Notes under the pieces: generated by a model | Seen by the model: only the letters and a program-made list of their open reading frames with translations | What the model was told of the DNA's origin: nothing | Databases searched by the model: none | Made by a program: the position numbers and the translations under genes | Shown here: positions 8,660 to 17,712 of the stretch, one piece after another | Layout of the letters: every line of letters begins with the position of its first letter | Position numbering within the stretch: the first letter of the stretch is position 1 | NCBI GenBank assembly: GCA_013822695.1 | Contig: PNKW01000001.1 | Span: 1 to 64,000 of the forward strand | DNA length: 64,000 nt | Reading direction: 5' to 3' | DNA from: Erythrobacter sp. | GTDB lineage: Bacteria; Pseudomonadota; Alphaproteobacteria; Sphingomonadales; Sphingomonadaceae

Positions 8660-9517
8660 GTGCAAACGGTCAAGACACAGCAAATGTTGAGAACCGCATT
8701 GGCACCGCTGCGGGTCGGAAATGCGACAATCGCGCTGGTTCCGACGATGGGCGCGCTGCACGAAGGGCACCTCACGCTGGTGCGCCGCGCGCGGGCCGAG
8801 GCCGATCACGTGGTCGCCTCGATCTTCGTCAACCCGAAGCAGTTCGGCCCGAACGAGGACTTGGATTCCTATCCGCGCCAACTCGCCGCCGACGCCGCGA
8901 TGCTCGAGGCCGAGGACGTGGCGCTGCTGTGGGCGCCCGATGCGGCGGCGATGTATCCGCCGGGCTTTGCCACCAATATCAGCGTCGCCGGGGTCAGCGA
9001 TGGCCTGTGCGGTGCGGCGCGCCCCGGCCATTTCGATGGCGTGGCGACCGTGGTCTGCAAGCTCTTCAACCAGGTCGCTCCCGACATGGCGTTCTTCGGC
9101 GAGAAGGATTTCCAGCAGCTCGCCGTGATCCGGGCGATGGCGCGCGATCTCGATCTGACCCGGCCCCATGTCGACGCGATCATCGGGGTGCCGACCGTAC
9201 GCGAGGCCGATGGCCTCGCGATGTCGAGCCGCAACCGCTATCTGACGCCTGAGCAACGCGCCGCCGCCGCCGCCCTGCCGCGCGCGATGCAGGTCGCCGC
9301 CGCAGCGATCAAGGGCGGCACGGGCGTGGCCGAAGCGCTGGGCACGCTCGAAGCCGAGCTTCTCGCGGCGGGTTTCGCCAGCATCGATTACGCGACCCTC
9401 GCCGACGCCGCCTCGCTCGTCCCGCTGGAGACGCTGGGTGAGGCACAGGCCCGCCTGCTGGTCGCAGCCCGCATCGGCGGCACCCGGCTGATCGACAATA
9501 TCGCTGTCGGCAGCTGA
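8660..9517 (+). CDS. panC: Pantothenate synthetase
   Basis: 285-residue enzyme that joins pantoate and beta-alanine using ATP, the last step of pantothenate (vitamin B5) synthesis in the cytoplasm. Visible motifs are VPTMGALHEGHLTLV (HIGH-like nucleotide loop), IFVNPKQFGPNEDLDSYPR, FFGEKDFQQLAVI and AMSSRNRYL. The GTG at 8660 is chosen because TTGGAGG (8646-8652) lies seven bases upstream. The ATG at 8684 would cut into the N-terminal helix, and longer upstream readings are antisense to mipZ. It is divergently transcribed from mipZ with a gap of about 95 bp that must hold both promoters. Confidence 0.94.
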   Translation: MQTVKTQQMLRTALAPLRVGNATIALVPTMGALHEGHLTLVRRARAEADHVVASIFVNPKQFGPNEDLDSYPRQLAADAAMLEAEDVALLWAPDAAAMYPPGFATNISVAGVSDGLCGAARPGHFDGVATVVCKLFNQVAPDMAFFGEKDFQQLAVIRAMARDLDLTRPHVDAIIGVPTVREADGLAMSSRNRYLTPEQRAAAAALPRAMQVAAAAIKGGTGVAEALGTLEAELLAAGFASIDYATLADAASLVPLETLGEAQARLLVAARIGGTRLIDNIAVGS

Positions 9518-9590
9518 AACTGCCCACCCCGCCCACTGCCGATATTGACGCAACCGCGCCATCAGTGGCATGGCCCCTCACGGAGCCCGA

Positions 9591-9664
<74 letters not shown>

Positions 9665-9778
9665 CTTCCTCGTTCGCAGGCACTCATAGCCGCCTAGACA
9701 AGCCCCCAGAAAGCCTGATATTTCCTCGCAATCGGTTCACACCGGTTCGCCCGCTTTCGCCCCCTGCCGCAATGTGCT

Positions 9779-9840
9779 GGGGGTATGATTGAGGGGGTAT
9801 CAGTGGAGAGCCGATGCAATACCCCCGCCCATGGGGGTAT
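9779..9840. promoter_or_regulatory. Cluster of four gggggtat motifs, probable integrase arm sites (left)
   Basis: gggggtat occurs at 9779-9786, 9793-9800 and 9833-9840, and inverted (ataccccc) at 9819-9826, all between the tRNA and the integrase start. Two further copies lie at the other end of the island. Placement just inside both attachment cores is typical of arm-type sites bound by the integrase N-terminal domain. Because the cluster precedes the integrase gene it may also regulate it. The role is inferred. Confidence 0.65.
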
Positions 9841-9865
9841 CAGGACAGCAAAGGCGCGCTAGCAA

Positions 9866-11098
9866 ATGCCACTCACCGATGTAGCGATCCGGCAAGCAAA
9901 GCCGGGCCCAAAGGCCACAAAGCTCAGCGATGAAAAAGGGATGTTCCTTCTCATCACCCCGGCTGGCGGCAAACTCTGGCGCTTCAAGTATCGGTTCGAG
10001 GGGAGGGAAAAGCTGCTGGCGCTCGGGGCCTATCCGGCAGTCAGCCTCAGCGATGCGCGCAAGCGGCGAGAAGATGCGCGGGAATTGCTCGCCAAGGGCA
10101 AAGACCCTTCACGTGAGAAACAGCGCGACAAGATCCGAAAGCGCATGGAAGCGGCCGACACTTTCAAGGCAATCGCCGCCGAGTATTGCGCGAAGCGGCG
10201 GCGCGATGGTGAGAAGGGCTGGGCTCCAGCAACGGCAACGCGCAGCGAATATCTACTGTCCCTACTGAACGGCTCGATCGGCGGCCTTCCGATTGCAGAC
10301 ATTGAGCCAGCCGACATTCTCGCCGCGATCCGCAAGATCGAGAACAAGGGCAATCTGGAGAGCGCAAGGCGCACCTTGCAACTCTCCAGCATGGTTTTCC
10401 GCTATGCGGTGGCAACGGCGCGGCTGCGATCAGACCCTACCCGTGATTTGCGCGGTGCGCTCACCGCGCCCAAGGTCACTCATTACGGCGCGATCACCGA
10501 TGCGGCGAAGGTCGGTGACTTGCTGCGCGCCATCGATGGATATGAGGGCAGCGGCATTACCAAGTTCGCCTTGCAGCTCGCCCCCCATGTATTCGTTCGC
10601 CCCGGCGAAATCCGCCATGCCGAGTGGGCCGATATCGATCTGGATCAGGCGCTTTGGGTGATCCCGGCTGGCAAGACCAAGATGCGCAAGGCTCACCATG
10701 TCCCCCTATCGAGGCAAGCGGTGGCGATCCTGCGCGAGGTGCTCGAAGTGACGGGGCCAACTGGCTATGTGTTCCATTCGATCCGCGCCCGCACCCGCGC
10801 CATGAGCGACAACACCTTGAACGCGGCATTACGGCGGCTGGGTTACACCACCGATGAAATGACCGCCCACGGCTTCCGCGCCATGGCCTCAACCCTCTTG
10901 AACGAGAGCGGGAAGTGGAGCCCCGATGCGATCGAGCGGGCGCTCGCGCATGGAGACAGCGACAAGGTGAGAGCGGCCTATCACCGCGGCGCGCACTGGA
11001 AGGAGCGTGTCGATATGGCGCAATGGTGGAGCGATTATCTGGATCAGCTGCGCAAGGGCGCTGATGTCATCAACCTTGCCGAACGAACGGCAGTCTGA
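9866..11098 (+). CDS. Tyrosine integrase, P4/DUF4102 family
   Basis: 410-residue site-specific recombinase. The N-terminal arm-binding domain (DUF4102 type) contains TDVAIRQAKPGPKATKLSDE and LGAYPAVSLSDARKR. The central SAM-like domain is followed by the catalytic domain with Arg245 (VRPGEIRHAEW), Lys near 270-275 (AGKTKMRKAHHVPL), His335/Arg338 (AHGFRAM), His362 (ALAHGD) and the nucleophile Tyr372 (RAAYHRG), so all catalytic residues are present. It lies about 200 bp from the tRNA-Gly 3' end, the usual place for this family, and should integrate and excise the island. The start at 9866 (MPLTDVAIRQ) matches the family N-terminus; the ribosome-binding site is weak. Confidence 0.95.
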   Translation: MPLTDVAIRQAKPGPKATKLSDEKGMFLLITPAGGKLWRFKYRFEGREKLLALGAYPAVSLSDARKRREDARELLAKGKDPSREKQRDKIRKRMEAADTFKAIAAEYCAKRRRDGEKGWAPATATRSEYLLSLLNGSIGGLPIADIEPADILAAIRKIENKGNLESARRTLQLSSMVFRYAVATARLRSDPTRDLRGALTAPKVTHYGAITDAAKVGDLLRAIDGYEGSGITKFALQLAPHVFVRPGEIRHAEWADIDLDQALWVIPAGKTKMRKAHHVPLSRQAVAILREVLEVTGPTGYVFHSIRARTRAMSDNTLNAALRRLGYTTDEMTAHGFRAMASTLLNESGKWSPDAIERALAHGDSDKVRAAYHRGAHWKERVDMAQWWSDYLDQLRKGADVINLAERTAV

Positions 11099-11101
11099 GG
11101 T

Positions 11102-11773
11102 ATGAAGAAGCCTTCCATTCCGCCTGTGGAAATGCAGAGGTTCGAATTGCAGCGGAGCATCGGCGAGATGACCGCGAGATATGTAAGTGACACGGCGGCG
11201 CCCGCTGACATCCAGCAGTTCGAAACCGATTTTGCGGCGCTGGCCTTTGCGATCATTGCACCCTCTCAGCCTCGGACCGCAAAGGTTCGCGAACGTGGGG
11301 CCCTACCTCAGCTGAAGAGAGTTCCGGGACCCCGCCGGCTTTCGTTTGGCCCCTTGCGGCGCATGGCTAAACGGGTAGGTCCGCGAGCGCTGCGATACAT
11401 AATGAAAGTGGGCAGCGATCAGTCGATGGAATACTTCCGGCTGGAATTGCGTGCGCGGCTGGACAAGGAATTTCCGCAGGGCAACTTCTACAAGCGCCTG
11501 GGCGAGGACTTAGATGTCATCCGGTTTGGACATGCAGTTCTCACGATTGAGCGGGATACCGGCGTCACTCGAGGCAAAGCATACGAAATCGCTGCCCAAG
11601 CCATGACGATAAAGGCCGCTTCAGGTCGTTCGCTCGAGCGCGAATTTCAGCGTTTCAAGAGGCTGTGCAGGAGGATTGGTTACGTCCCACATCCGCTCCA
11701 GTCGATGGGCTCCCGCCCCTGCTTCTCGCTCAATGATCTGGACGGGCGCACTTCCGCCAAATCGCTCAAGTAG
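11102..11773 (+). CDS. Island protein of unknown function
   Basis: 223 residues starting three bases after the integrase stop, so probably co-transcribed. No family recognised. It is basic in its middle (RRLSFGPLRRMAKRVGPRAL) and C-terminus (EREFQRFKRLCRRIG), with no signal peptide or membrane segment. Part of the sequence (IERDTGVTRGKAYEIAAQA) could form a helix-turn-helix, which would suit a DNA-binding role, but this is weak. Base composition is less GC-rich than in core genes. Confidence 0.65.
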   Translation: MKKPSIPPVEMQRFELQRSIGEMTARYVSDTAAPADIQQFETDFAALAFAIIAPSQPRTAKVRERGALPQLKRVPGPRRLSFGPLRRMAKRVGPRALRYIMKVGSDQSMEYFRLELRARLDKEFPQGNFYKRLGEDLDVIRFGHAVLTIERDTGVTRGKAYEIAAQAMTIKAASGRSLEREFQRFKRLCRRIGYVPHPLQSMGSRPCFSLNDLDGRTSAKSLK

Positions 11774-11842
11774 CTTGACGGTGACCCACTAGCGCTGTCC
11801 GCCCATGTTCGCTGCCGACCCTTCAAATGTCGGAGCAACAAT

Positions 11843-12043
11843 ATGCGCGAGCACACCAAGCCCGCTGATCAGCTTCAGCCCCTCGCCTATTCAGTGAAGG
11901 AAGCTTGCAAGGCCACCAGCCTTGGCAAGACCTACCTCTATCACCTGATCAAGGAAGGGCGGCTGGAGGTTCGCAAGATCGGCAACCGCACCATCATTCC
12001 CGCCGCATCGCTGCATGCATTGATCGAGAGCGGCACCACCTAA
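11843..12043 (+). CDS. AlpA-like helix-turn-helix protein, probable excisionase/regulator
   Basis: 66 residues with a winged helix-turn-helix of the MerR/excisionase (HTH_17) kind: YSVKEACKATSLGKTYLYHLIKEGRLEVRKIGNRTIIPAASLHALIES. Proteins of this fold in integrative elements act as recombination directionality factors or as activators of integrase genes. It lies downstream of the integrase on the same strand. Which of these two roles it has cannot be told from sequence. Confidence 0.82.
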   Translation: MREHTKPADQLQPLAYSVKEACKATSLGKTYLYHLIKEGRLEVRKIGNRTIIPAASLHALIESGTT

Positions 12044-12492
12044 GCCCTGCCTATCCCGGTTCAGGCCGCCAGCCGTGCTCGATCACGATTGGCGGCCAGC
12101 GGTTTATGCGAATTGGCGCTTCCTCCCGCTCCACAGAATGAAGCTGCCTTGGGTAAGTCCATCGTTTCCGAGTTGCTCGGCATCCGGAAAAGGGCGAGCC
12201 CGCAAAGAGAGTGATCCACTCTGACGGGTCGATGGCATGGGAGTATCACCCGCTCCTCGCAAAGCCTCGCTGGATGGCAATGCGGATAGACGCGCTCAAA
12301 CGCCACGGCCTTCATTGCGAGGGCCGAATGCGACCACGGCAGGCCGGACGGCCAACGGTGGGGGCCCCGGATGATCCACGTTACGGATGCGCGGTAAACA
12401 TGCCAGAGAGTGCCAGTGGGTTAATCCGTTTCACACCGTCAGGGTTTCTCTGTGGTGTGGCCCTAACGGGTGGGGAAGCTATGCCTGCCGCC
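12044..12492. other. Island intergenic stretch without a supported gene
   Basis: 449 bp between the AlpA-like gene and the convergent 87-residue gene. Short ORFs occur on both strands (for example 12061-12315 minus), but none has a ribosome-binding site or recognisable protein features. No strong hairpin or repeat was seen. Confidence 0.5.
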
Positions 12493-12756
12493 TTAGGCCG
12501 CCAGCAAAGTCTCGATGCGATCAAGCTCGGCGGTGAACTCGAAGCACAGTTGCTTGGCCTCTTCCGGGTCCGTGAGCCACCGCGACATCTGCGGATAGAC
12601 CTTGCGCCAGAATCGCTGACGGCGCGCATCCCACGGCGCGGAGTCGATGGCGGCGCGGGCGGTTGCCAGCAAACCGATCATCTGCTCGCGCACCTCATCA
12701 GGGTTCACTTGCTCCTGATGCGGGGCGGACGGGAAGAGGTCGGGCTGGATTACCAT
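12493..12756 (-). CDS. Small conserved-looking island protein, unknown function
   Basis: 87 residues, beginning MVIQPDLFPSAP and rich in charged helices (WDARRQRFWRKVYPQMSRWL, EEAKQLCFEFTAELDRIETLL). No signal peptide, membrane span or known domain is recognised. It is encoded downstream of the R-M gene on the same strand, with an 82-bp gap. The hydrophilic, helix-rich composition argues that it is a real gene; the codon pattern is regular. Confidence 0.65.
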   Translation of the reverse strand: MVIQPDLFPSAPHQEQVNPDEVREQMIGLLATARAAIDSAPWDARRQRFWRKVYPQMSRWLTDPEEAKQLCFEFTAELDRIETLLAA

Positions 12757-12838
12757 GGGACAGGGTATGCCGATGTCTGCCCCCGCAAATCAATCCTACC
12801 GTGGTTGTCCGGTGTGGAAGACCTGTGCACGAAGATTC

Positions 12839-15800
12839 TCAGAGGGTCGCTGGCGGCATGCGTTGTTCGGCGGTTGGCTTGGGCAAATCGGCCTCCGAAA
12901 TCAGCTCACCCTCGCAAATCCTGTCGAGTAGATCGGCAAGGCGCGGCTGGCTATCGACCGTGACGGTGAGGATGCGCACCAGATCGAGCAGTTCGTCGTT
13001 CCACTCGTCGGCCCATGCGGTGGGCCGGATGCGATCAAGCTCGCTGCTGGAACTGACCGCGCGCCCAGTGCCCTTGTGGGTACGGTAGCCAAGCCACTTG
13101 GGCAACACCTGCATGCCGCTGACCGAATAGGCCCACACCTCGGGGCGAACACCGCCAACCCTACCATCGCCTACCGTGATGGTGCCGCTTTCCTCGTCAT
13201 AGCTGATTTCCGAGGTATCCTCGGGAATGCGGCTGACTGCGACATCCCAGCCGACCCCTTCGACCTCTGGCAAGCGCCGCGCGCGCCCGGCGGATTGGTC
13301 GATCATCCGCTCGGCGTAGGTGTGCAGCCAGATCAGATATTTCCCCTTGCCTACGGCTTCTGCCCAGAGTGCAGGGTCGGCGGTGATTGGAACGCGCGGT
13401 CCCGGTGACTCCAATGGAACCGCGAAACGTTGCTGATAGTCAGGCGCCGTAAGGAGAGAATAGCAGTAGGCGGCCAAATCTTCGACTGATGGGGGGGCTA
13501 TCCCTAACAATGTCGCAAGAGTTGAGGCCAATCTCGCAGTTATGTTTGGGCTCGAGCCTTCGGCATCCCGATAGAGCGGAATTACATCGCTTACGCCGTA
13601 GGATCCCCGAAACGCGTTCAGATCAGGCACATAGGCGAACGCTGTCATGCCTGGCCCCGGTCCTAGACCTATCGCCGAAGGGGTCATCAAGAAAACCTGA
13701 TCCGGCGATTGAGTTTGCCAAAGCGACGGACTCTCAGTTTTGGCCAGCCGTGGATCATCGAAAGCGAACTGCCGATCAAAGCTTCTAAATCCATATCTCC
13801 TGATCGGGCGATATGGCGCGCTAGGTGGCAAGGATGCCAAAGTGGGCAAGTCTCGAACTCTGGTCTGCACATTGCGCCCGCTTGAGCCCGTGTAAAATAG
13901 CTTCGGACGGTCATCTACGTTCGAGGCAACAAGACGTTGCCAACGTTGGGACAGCAGATCGGAGGCTGGCGCTATCGGCCATGTTCGACCGAATTTGCAG
14001 CCCGGCTGCTGCCAAGGGAAAAGATTGGTAACCAACGGCATGTCTTCCCAAGCGGCATCACCGCTTGAGGGAATCAATGGGTCAAGCCAGCCTGATGGAG
14101 CTCTCTGCCAGTCCCCGGAAAATGGGGCCTCGGAACCGCCAATGGTGCGGAGCGCCTCTAACTTCGCCTCCGCTGTGCCTCGTAGCCGGCGGTAGTTTAC
14201 TGATGCGGGACGCTCACGATTTGTTGCGCCGTCTCGCACCATAGTCACAATTGCTACCGGCGTCTCGATCGCAAATATGTTCTCTTCGGGATTGGTGCCA
14301 CGGTTGTTTCCGCCCAAGTCTATAACCCAAATCTCGTCGGCCAATTGCCTCGCAAGCTCTCGCAAACCAATAAAGCCGGGGCCATTAAGCCAGCTGCTGC
14401 TAGTGATGAGTGATACTATACCGGGCCCAGCGGCGCGGGATTCAAAGGTCTTCCACAGTGCCCAGCGCCAGAAATAGGTATAGAGGTTATAGAGTGAAGA
14501 GATCGCCGAAAAATTGGTGCCTTCCCGCTGCGTAACCTCCAGCAGATCATCGAACAGGCTTTTCTCGTTCTCCCGTCCTTCCACGACACCATCGAGAACC
14601 CAGCCGCCCGATCCCCTACCTTGGATGTCACGCGCGACCCGGCGATAGGGCGGGTTCCCGATCACTACGGTCACCTCCTGCTCGCGCTTCACGCGGTTGG
14701 CGCGTTCCTGCTCTTCCGCCAGCACCTGTTGATCCCCGAACAGGTCGATCGAGGAAATGGCGCGTTCGTCGGGGGCTTCGAGCGTGTCGGTCAGGATCAC
14801 CTTGGCATATTGCGCTTCGCCTGAAAGCTGGGTGAGGCGCTGCGACAAGCGAAGGTGCGCGACGGCATAAGGGCCGGGCAGGAGCTCGAAGGCATAGAGG
14901 TTGCGGGCGAGGTTGGCGGCGGCTTGCTGCACGCCTCCCGGCCCCCGAACGTCTGGCGCCAGCCGCGCGGCATGATCGATCGCAGCAAGGGGGAAGGTCC
15001 CTGTCCCGGTCGCCGGGTCCAGCGTCACCACGTTTGCATCGCCGAACCCCAGCCGCATGCCCAGCCGTTGCGTGAGCAGGTGGCCAGTCATGGCCGTCAT
15101 GGCGGAGACGGCATCGACCGGGGTGTAATAGACACCGGCTTCGCGCCGTTCCTCGGGGTCATAGACCGCAAGGAAATCCTCGTAGAAGCGCAGCCAGGCA
15201 TCGCCGCGCCGATCGGGCGTGGCAATCCTCTCACGGTCGATCGCGCTGATGAGGGTTTCCAGTCCTCCCACCTCCACCTCGGTCGCGCGGCGCAAAACGG
15301 GCTTGTCGATCAAGGGCGCGAAGGCGGCGGCCAGCACCGGGCTCATCTCGCGGATGGCATCGCGAGCCTCGGTGACATTGATATGGCCGTCACCATCGGT
15401 ATCCGGATCGCCGGGGGTGAGCGCGGCCAGCACCATGCCGTAAGCAATCACCTGCGAGACACCATCGGCGAAATCGCGCTTTTCGGCATCGGGATAGATA
15501 TGCGCGCGCCATGCGGCGAAACTGCCGTTCGCCTCCCGCTTCTCGGCATCATCCCCATTCTCGAGCAGCCATTCGATCCTGTCGCGCAGATCGCGCGTGC
15601 GCACAGCTAAGCGGTTGGTCAGATCGGCGATGCTGGTGATGGGGGCCGGTTGGAGCTCGAAGAACCGGCCAAGCAGGGCGGTAAGAGGGGCGGGGTCCCA
15701 TGCGTCCGGATTGTCATAGGGCAAGGTGGCACCGGGGCCCTGTTGAATGCCAGACCGGTAGAGTTGGGCCTCCTGCCCATTGCAGACAATCAGGATGTCC

Positions 15801-16123
15801 GCCTCGTCCCGCATTTTCTCCCATTGGCGCAAATTCCGGCCGCGCCATTGCGTTGGATCGACCGACACAGAGGGGGCCTTCAACTCGACATAGCCCTTCT
15901 GCATGGTGCGGCGGTTGACCGTGAGCAGGGCTGCGAAGTCAGGGCGGGTGGAGCCGGTGCGGGTTTCCCGGATGAGAGCAAGCTGGCCAAGTCCAGCCGC
16001 AGCCGCCAGCGCCGTGAAAAGGTTGCTGACCGGTGTAGTGAGTTGCGCCTCTTCCTCGCCGTTTACAGACCCTCTGGCGGCGGCATGGACCGTGCGGTGA
16101 TACTCTCTGGCAATCTCGATCAT
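12839..16123 (-). CDS. Single-chain restriction-modification enzyme (N6-adenine methylase with nuclease-like N-terminus)
   Basis: 1094 residues. The N-terminal part has a PD-(D/E)XK-like signature (RPDFAALL at 60-67, then YVELKAP with E80 and K82). A helical region follows (FADGVSQVIAYGM, residues 218-230) with a perfect EF-hand-type loop at residues 241-252. The methylase domain has motif I LDPATGTGTF (368-377) and motif IV NPPY (490-493). The C-terminal third, with FRSFDRQFAFDD and VWAYSVSGMQVLPKWLGYRTHKG, resembles the target-recognition part of Type ISP enzymes. No helicase motor is present, so it is closer to Type IIG: one protein that recognises, methylates and probably cuts DNA. The middle and C-terminal thirds look less GC-rich than core DNA. 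Confidence 0.85.
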   Translation of the reverse strand: MIEIAREYHRTVHAAARGSVNGEEEAQLTTPVSNLFTALAAAAGLGQLALIRETRTGSTRPDFAALLTVNRRTMQKGYVELKAPSVSVDPTQWRGRNLRQWEKMRDEADILIVCNGQEAQLYRSGIQQGPGATLPYDNPDAWDPAPLTALLGRFFELQPAPITSIADLTNRLAVRTRDLRDRIEWLLENGDDAEKREANGSFAAWRAHIYPDAEKRDFADGVSQVIAYGMVLAALTPGDPDTDGDGHINVTEARDAIREMSPVLAAAFAPLIDKPVLRRATEVEVGGLETLISAIDRERIATPDRRGDAWLRFYEDFLAVYDPEERREAGVYYTPVDAVSAMTAMTGHLLTQRLGMRLGFGDANVVTLDPATGTGTFPLAAIDHAARLAPDVRGPGGVQQAAANLARNLYAFELLPGPYAVAHLRLSQRLTQLSGEAQYAKVILTDTLEAPDERAISSIDLFGDQQVLAEEQERANRVKREQEVTVVIGNPPYRRVARDIQGRGSGGWVLDGVVEGRENEKSLFDDLLEVTQREGTNFSAISSLYNLYTYFWRWALWKTFESRAAGPGIVSLITSSSWLNGPGFIGLRELARQLADEIWVIDLGGNNRGTNPEENIFAIETPVAIVTMVRDGATNRERPASVNYRRLRGTAEAKLEALRTIGGSEAPFSGDWQRAPSGWLDPLIPSSGDAAWEDMPLVTNLFPWQQPGCKFGRTWPIAPASDLLSQRWQRLVASNVDDRPKLFYTGSSGRNVQTRVRDLPTLASLPPSAPYRPIRRYGFRSFDRQFAFDDPRLAKTESPSLWQTQSPDQVFLMTPSAIGLGPGPGMTAFAYVPDLNAFRGSYGVSDVIPLYRDAEGSSPNITARLASTLATLLGIAPPSVEDLAAYCYSLLTAPDYQQRFAVPLESPGPRVPITADPALWAEAVGKGKYLIWLHTYAERMIDQSAGRARRLPEVEGVGWDVAVSRIPEDTSEISYDEESGTITVGDGRVGGVRPEVWAYSVSGMQVLPKWLGYRTHKGTGRAVSSSSELDRIRPTAWADEWNDELLDLVRILTVTVDSQPRLADLLDRICEGELISEADLPKPTAEQRMPPATL

Positions 16124-16477
16124 GCGTGCCCCTTTCGATGCGTTCTTAGCCGCATGGGAGGGCAGGGCAAGGGGACTAAGCCGCTGGCCACTTGTCGTTT
16201 TCGATCATCTGTCAGACTGCGACATCGGACTGCGATTAATTCTTGGGACGGGCTGAGGCTGATGATTTGCGGTTAGCTAGCGCATTCCAAGGCAGTTTGG
16301 CGGGGTAAGGAACCGCATTTTTCAGCCGATTGGCGCGAACCAAACTGCACCGAACGCCGATTAATTCGCGGGGCGAGCAGACTGACAGGGAGAGCGGTTT
16401 GGGGGTATTCTTGGGGGTATGAGCAAGTCATTGTCTATGAAAACATCGACAATTTAGAGTTTTATCCAGATTTAGAG
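16124..16477. other. Right end of the island, non-coding
   Basis: Upstream region of the R-M gene and right flank of the island. It holds the two right-hand gggggtat copies and two copies of atttagag (16453-16460 and 16471-16478) next to the attachment core. No supported gene. Confidence 0.55.
16401..16420 (+). promoter_or_regulatory. Two gggggtat motifs, probable integrase arm sites (right)
   Basis: gggggtat at 16401-16408 and 16413-16420, spaced by 12 bp, about 60 bp inside the right attachment core. They mirror the four copies at 9779-9840. Confidence 0.62.
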
Positions 16478-16490
16478 ATTCCCGCTACCT
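16478..16490 (+). repeat. attR core, remnant of the tRNA-Gly 3' end
   Basis: gattcccgctacc, identical to 9645-9657. The following bases (tcctctg) no longer match the tRNA, so only the 13-bp core is duplicated. Confidence 0.82.
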
Positions 16491-16526
16491 CCTCTGTCCG
16501 CCGCATAGCCTGCAACGCGCAGCCCT

Positions 16527-16949
16527 CTAATCCCCCGCGAAGTCCCCTGGTGTGCCTTGGTGGGGCGCCTCGTGCGTGGCCCAGTCGGCGCTGCCCGGCG
16601 GGGGCGCGGGAGGGCCGGCGGGGCCTGCCGCTTCGTTCTGCTCGCCGGTGCGCAGGCGGTGGAGGTGGACCTTGGCGATCATGTTGGCGCTGATGGGCGC
16701 GGTGACGAACAGGAACACCGAAATCAGCAGCTCGTGCGTGGTCCACACCCCCTCGCCCAGCTGGAACCACACGACCGAGGCGACCAGCATCGCGCCCATT
16801 CCCAGCGTGCTCGCCTTGGTGGGACCATGGAGCCGCTCCATCAGCGAGGGCAGGCGCACGAGCCCCCAGCTGCCGACCAGCGCAAAACCGGAGCCGAGCA
16901 CGATCAGCGCGGCGGCCAGCAGCTCGGCGAGAGACACAGGCCCGCTCAT
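16527..16949 (-). CDS. mnhG: Mrp Na+/H+ antiporter subunit G
   Basis: 140-residue membrane subunit G of the multisubunit cation/proton antiporter. It shows three hydrophobic segments and the family motifs GLVRLPSLMERLHGPTKASTLG and LFLFVTAPISANMIAKVHLH. The C-terminus is a Pro/Ala/Gly-rich tail. The start at 16949 overlaps the mnhF stop by four bases (ATGA), showing translational coupling. It is the last gene of the operon, adjacent to the island's right end. Confidence 0.9.
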   Translation of the reverse strand: MSGPVSLAELLAAALIVLGSGFALVGSWGLVRLPSLMERLHGPTKASTLGMGAMLVASVVWFQLGEGVWTTHELLISVFLFVTAPISANMIAKVHLHRLRTGEQNEAAGPAGPPAPPPGSADWATHEAPHQGTPGDFAGD

Positions 16950-17227
16950 TCGATGATGTCCCCGCGCAGCAGGAACTTGGCGTAGGCGACGGTGCCGACA
17001 AAGCCCACCATCGCCAGCAGCAGCGCCGCCTCGAACGCAGTGCCGCTGCCGCCGGCGATACCTGCCAGCACGATCAGGCCGATGGTGTTGATCACCATCG
17101 TGTCCAACGCGAGGATACGGTCGGTCACCCCCGGGCCCTTGACCAGCCGCCACAGATTCATCGCCAGCGCGAGGCCCAGGCCTGCGAAGCCGAAGGCGAG
17201 CGCCCCCTCAAGCACGCTCAACGTCAT
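16946..17227 (-). CDS. mnhF: Mrp Na+/H+ antiporter subunit F
   Basis: 93 residues with three transmembrane helices and the family motif GPGVTDRILALDTMVINTIGL. It is an accessory subunit of the antiporter in the inner membrane. It overlaps mnhE by four bases at its start and mnhG by four at its end. Confidence 0.9.
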   Translation of the reverse strand: MTLSVLEGALAFGFAGLGLALAMNLWRLVKGPGVTDRILALDTMVINTIGLIVLAGIAGGSGTAFEAALLLAMVGFVGTVAYAKFLLRGDIIE

Positions 17228-17712
17228 GGGAAGATCTCCTTCAGCCGCGCCTCATAGCGCGCCTTGACCTTGGCGATCTCGGCGGCGGGATCCGGGGCGT
17301 GTAGCGCGTGGACGAGGAGGTATTCCCCGCAGGCCGAGACATCGGCCGAGACTGTGCCGGGGGTGAGGCTGATCGTGCCCGCGAAGACGGTGATCGCCTC
17401 GGGGCTGGCAAGCTCGAGCGGCACGGTCAGCCATGCCGGGCGCAGATCGCGGGAGGGCTTGAACAGGATGATCGCGGCGACCTGGAAGTTGGCGATCACG
17501 ATGTCCCACAGCACCACCCCGGCATAGGAAAGCGCGGGCAGGAACCGCAACTTCGGGCGGCCCGGCCACCATGGCGCAGTGAACAGCGGCACCGCCACGC
17601 CCACCACCAGCGCGAGGAACAAGGTGCCGAAGGTGAGGTCGTTCACCATCACCATCCACATCGCCACCAGCAGGGCGGAGAGGCCGGGGTGCGGGAGCAG
17701 GCGGCGCATCAT
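17224..17712 (-). CDS. mnhE: Mrp Na+/H+ antiporter subunit E
   Basis: 162 residues. Two N-terminal membrane helices are followed by a cytoplasmic domain with the signatures SYAGVVLWDIVIANFQVA and AGTISLTPGTVSADVS, typical of MnhE/MrpE. The start at 17712 (MMRRLLPHPG) overlaps the mnhD stop; the following Met is also possible. A longer ORF reaching 18534 in this frame is antisense noise through mnhD. Confidence 0.9.
   Translation of the reverse strand: MMRRLLPHPGLSALLVAMWMVMVNDLTFGTLFLALVVGVAVPLFTAPWWPGRPKLRFLPALSYAGVVLWDIVIANFQVAAIILFKPSRDLRPAWLTVPLELASPEAITVFAGTISLTPGTVSADVSACGEYLLVHALHAPDPAAEIAKVKARYEARLKEIFP

Noticed and set aside
10105..10125. ttcacgtgagaaaca resembling parS
   Set aside because: It has an extra base in the right half and lies inside the integrase gene; not a parS match.
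12211..12963. 250-codon plus-strand ORF in the island
   Set aside because: Its 3' half is antisense to the 87-residue gene and the R-M gene, with no domain or ribosome-binding site.
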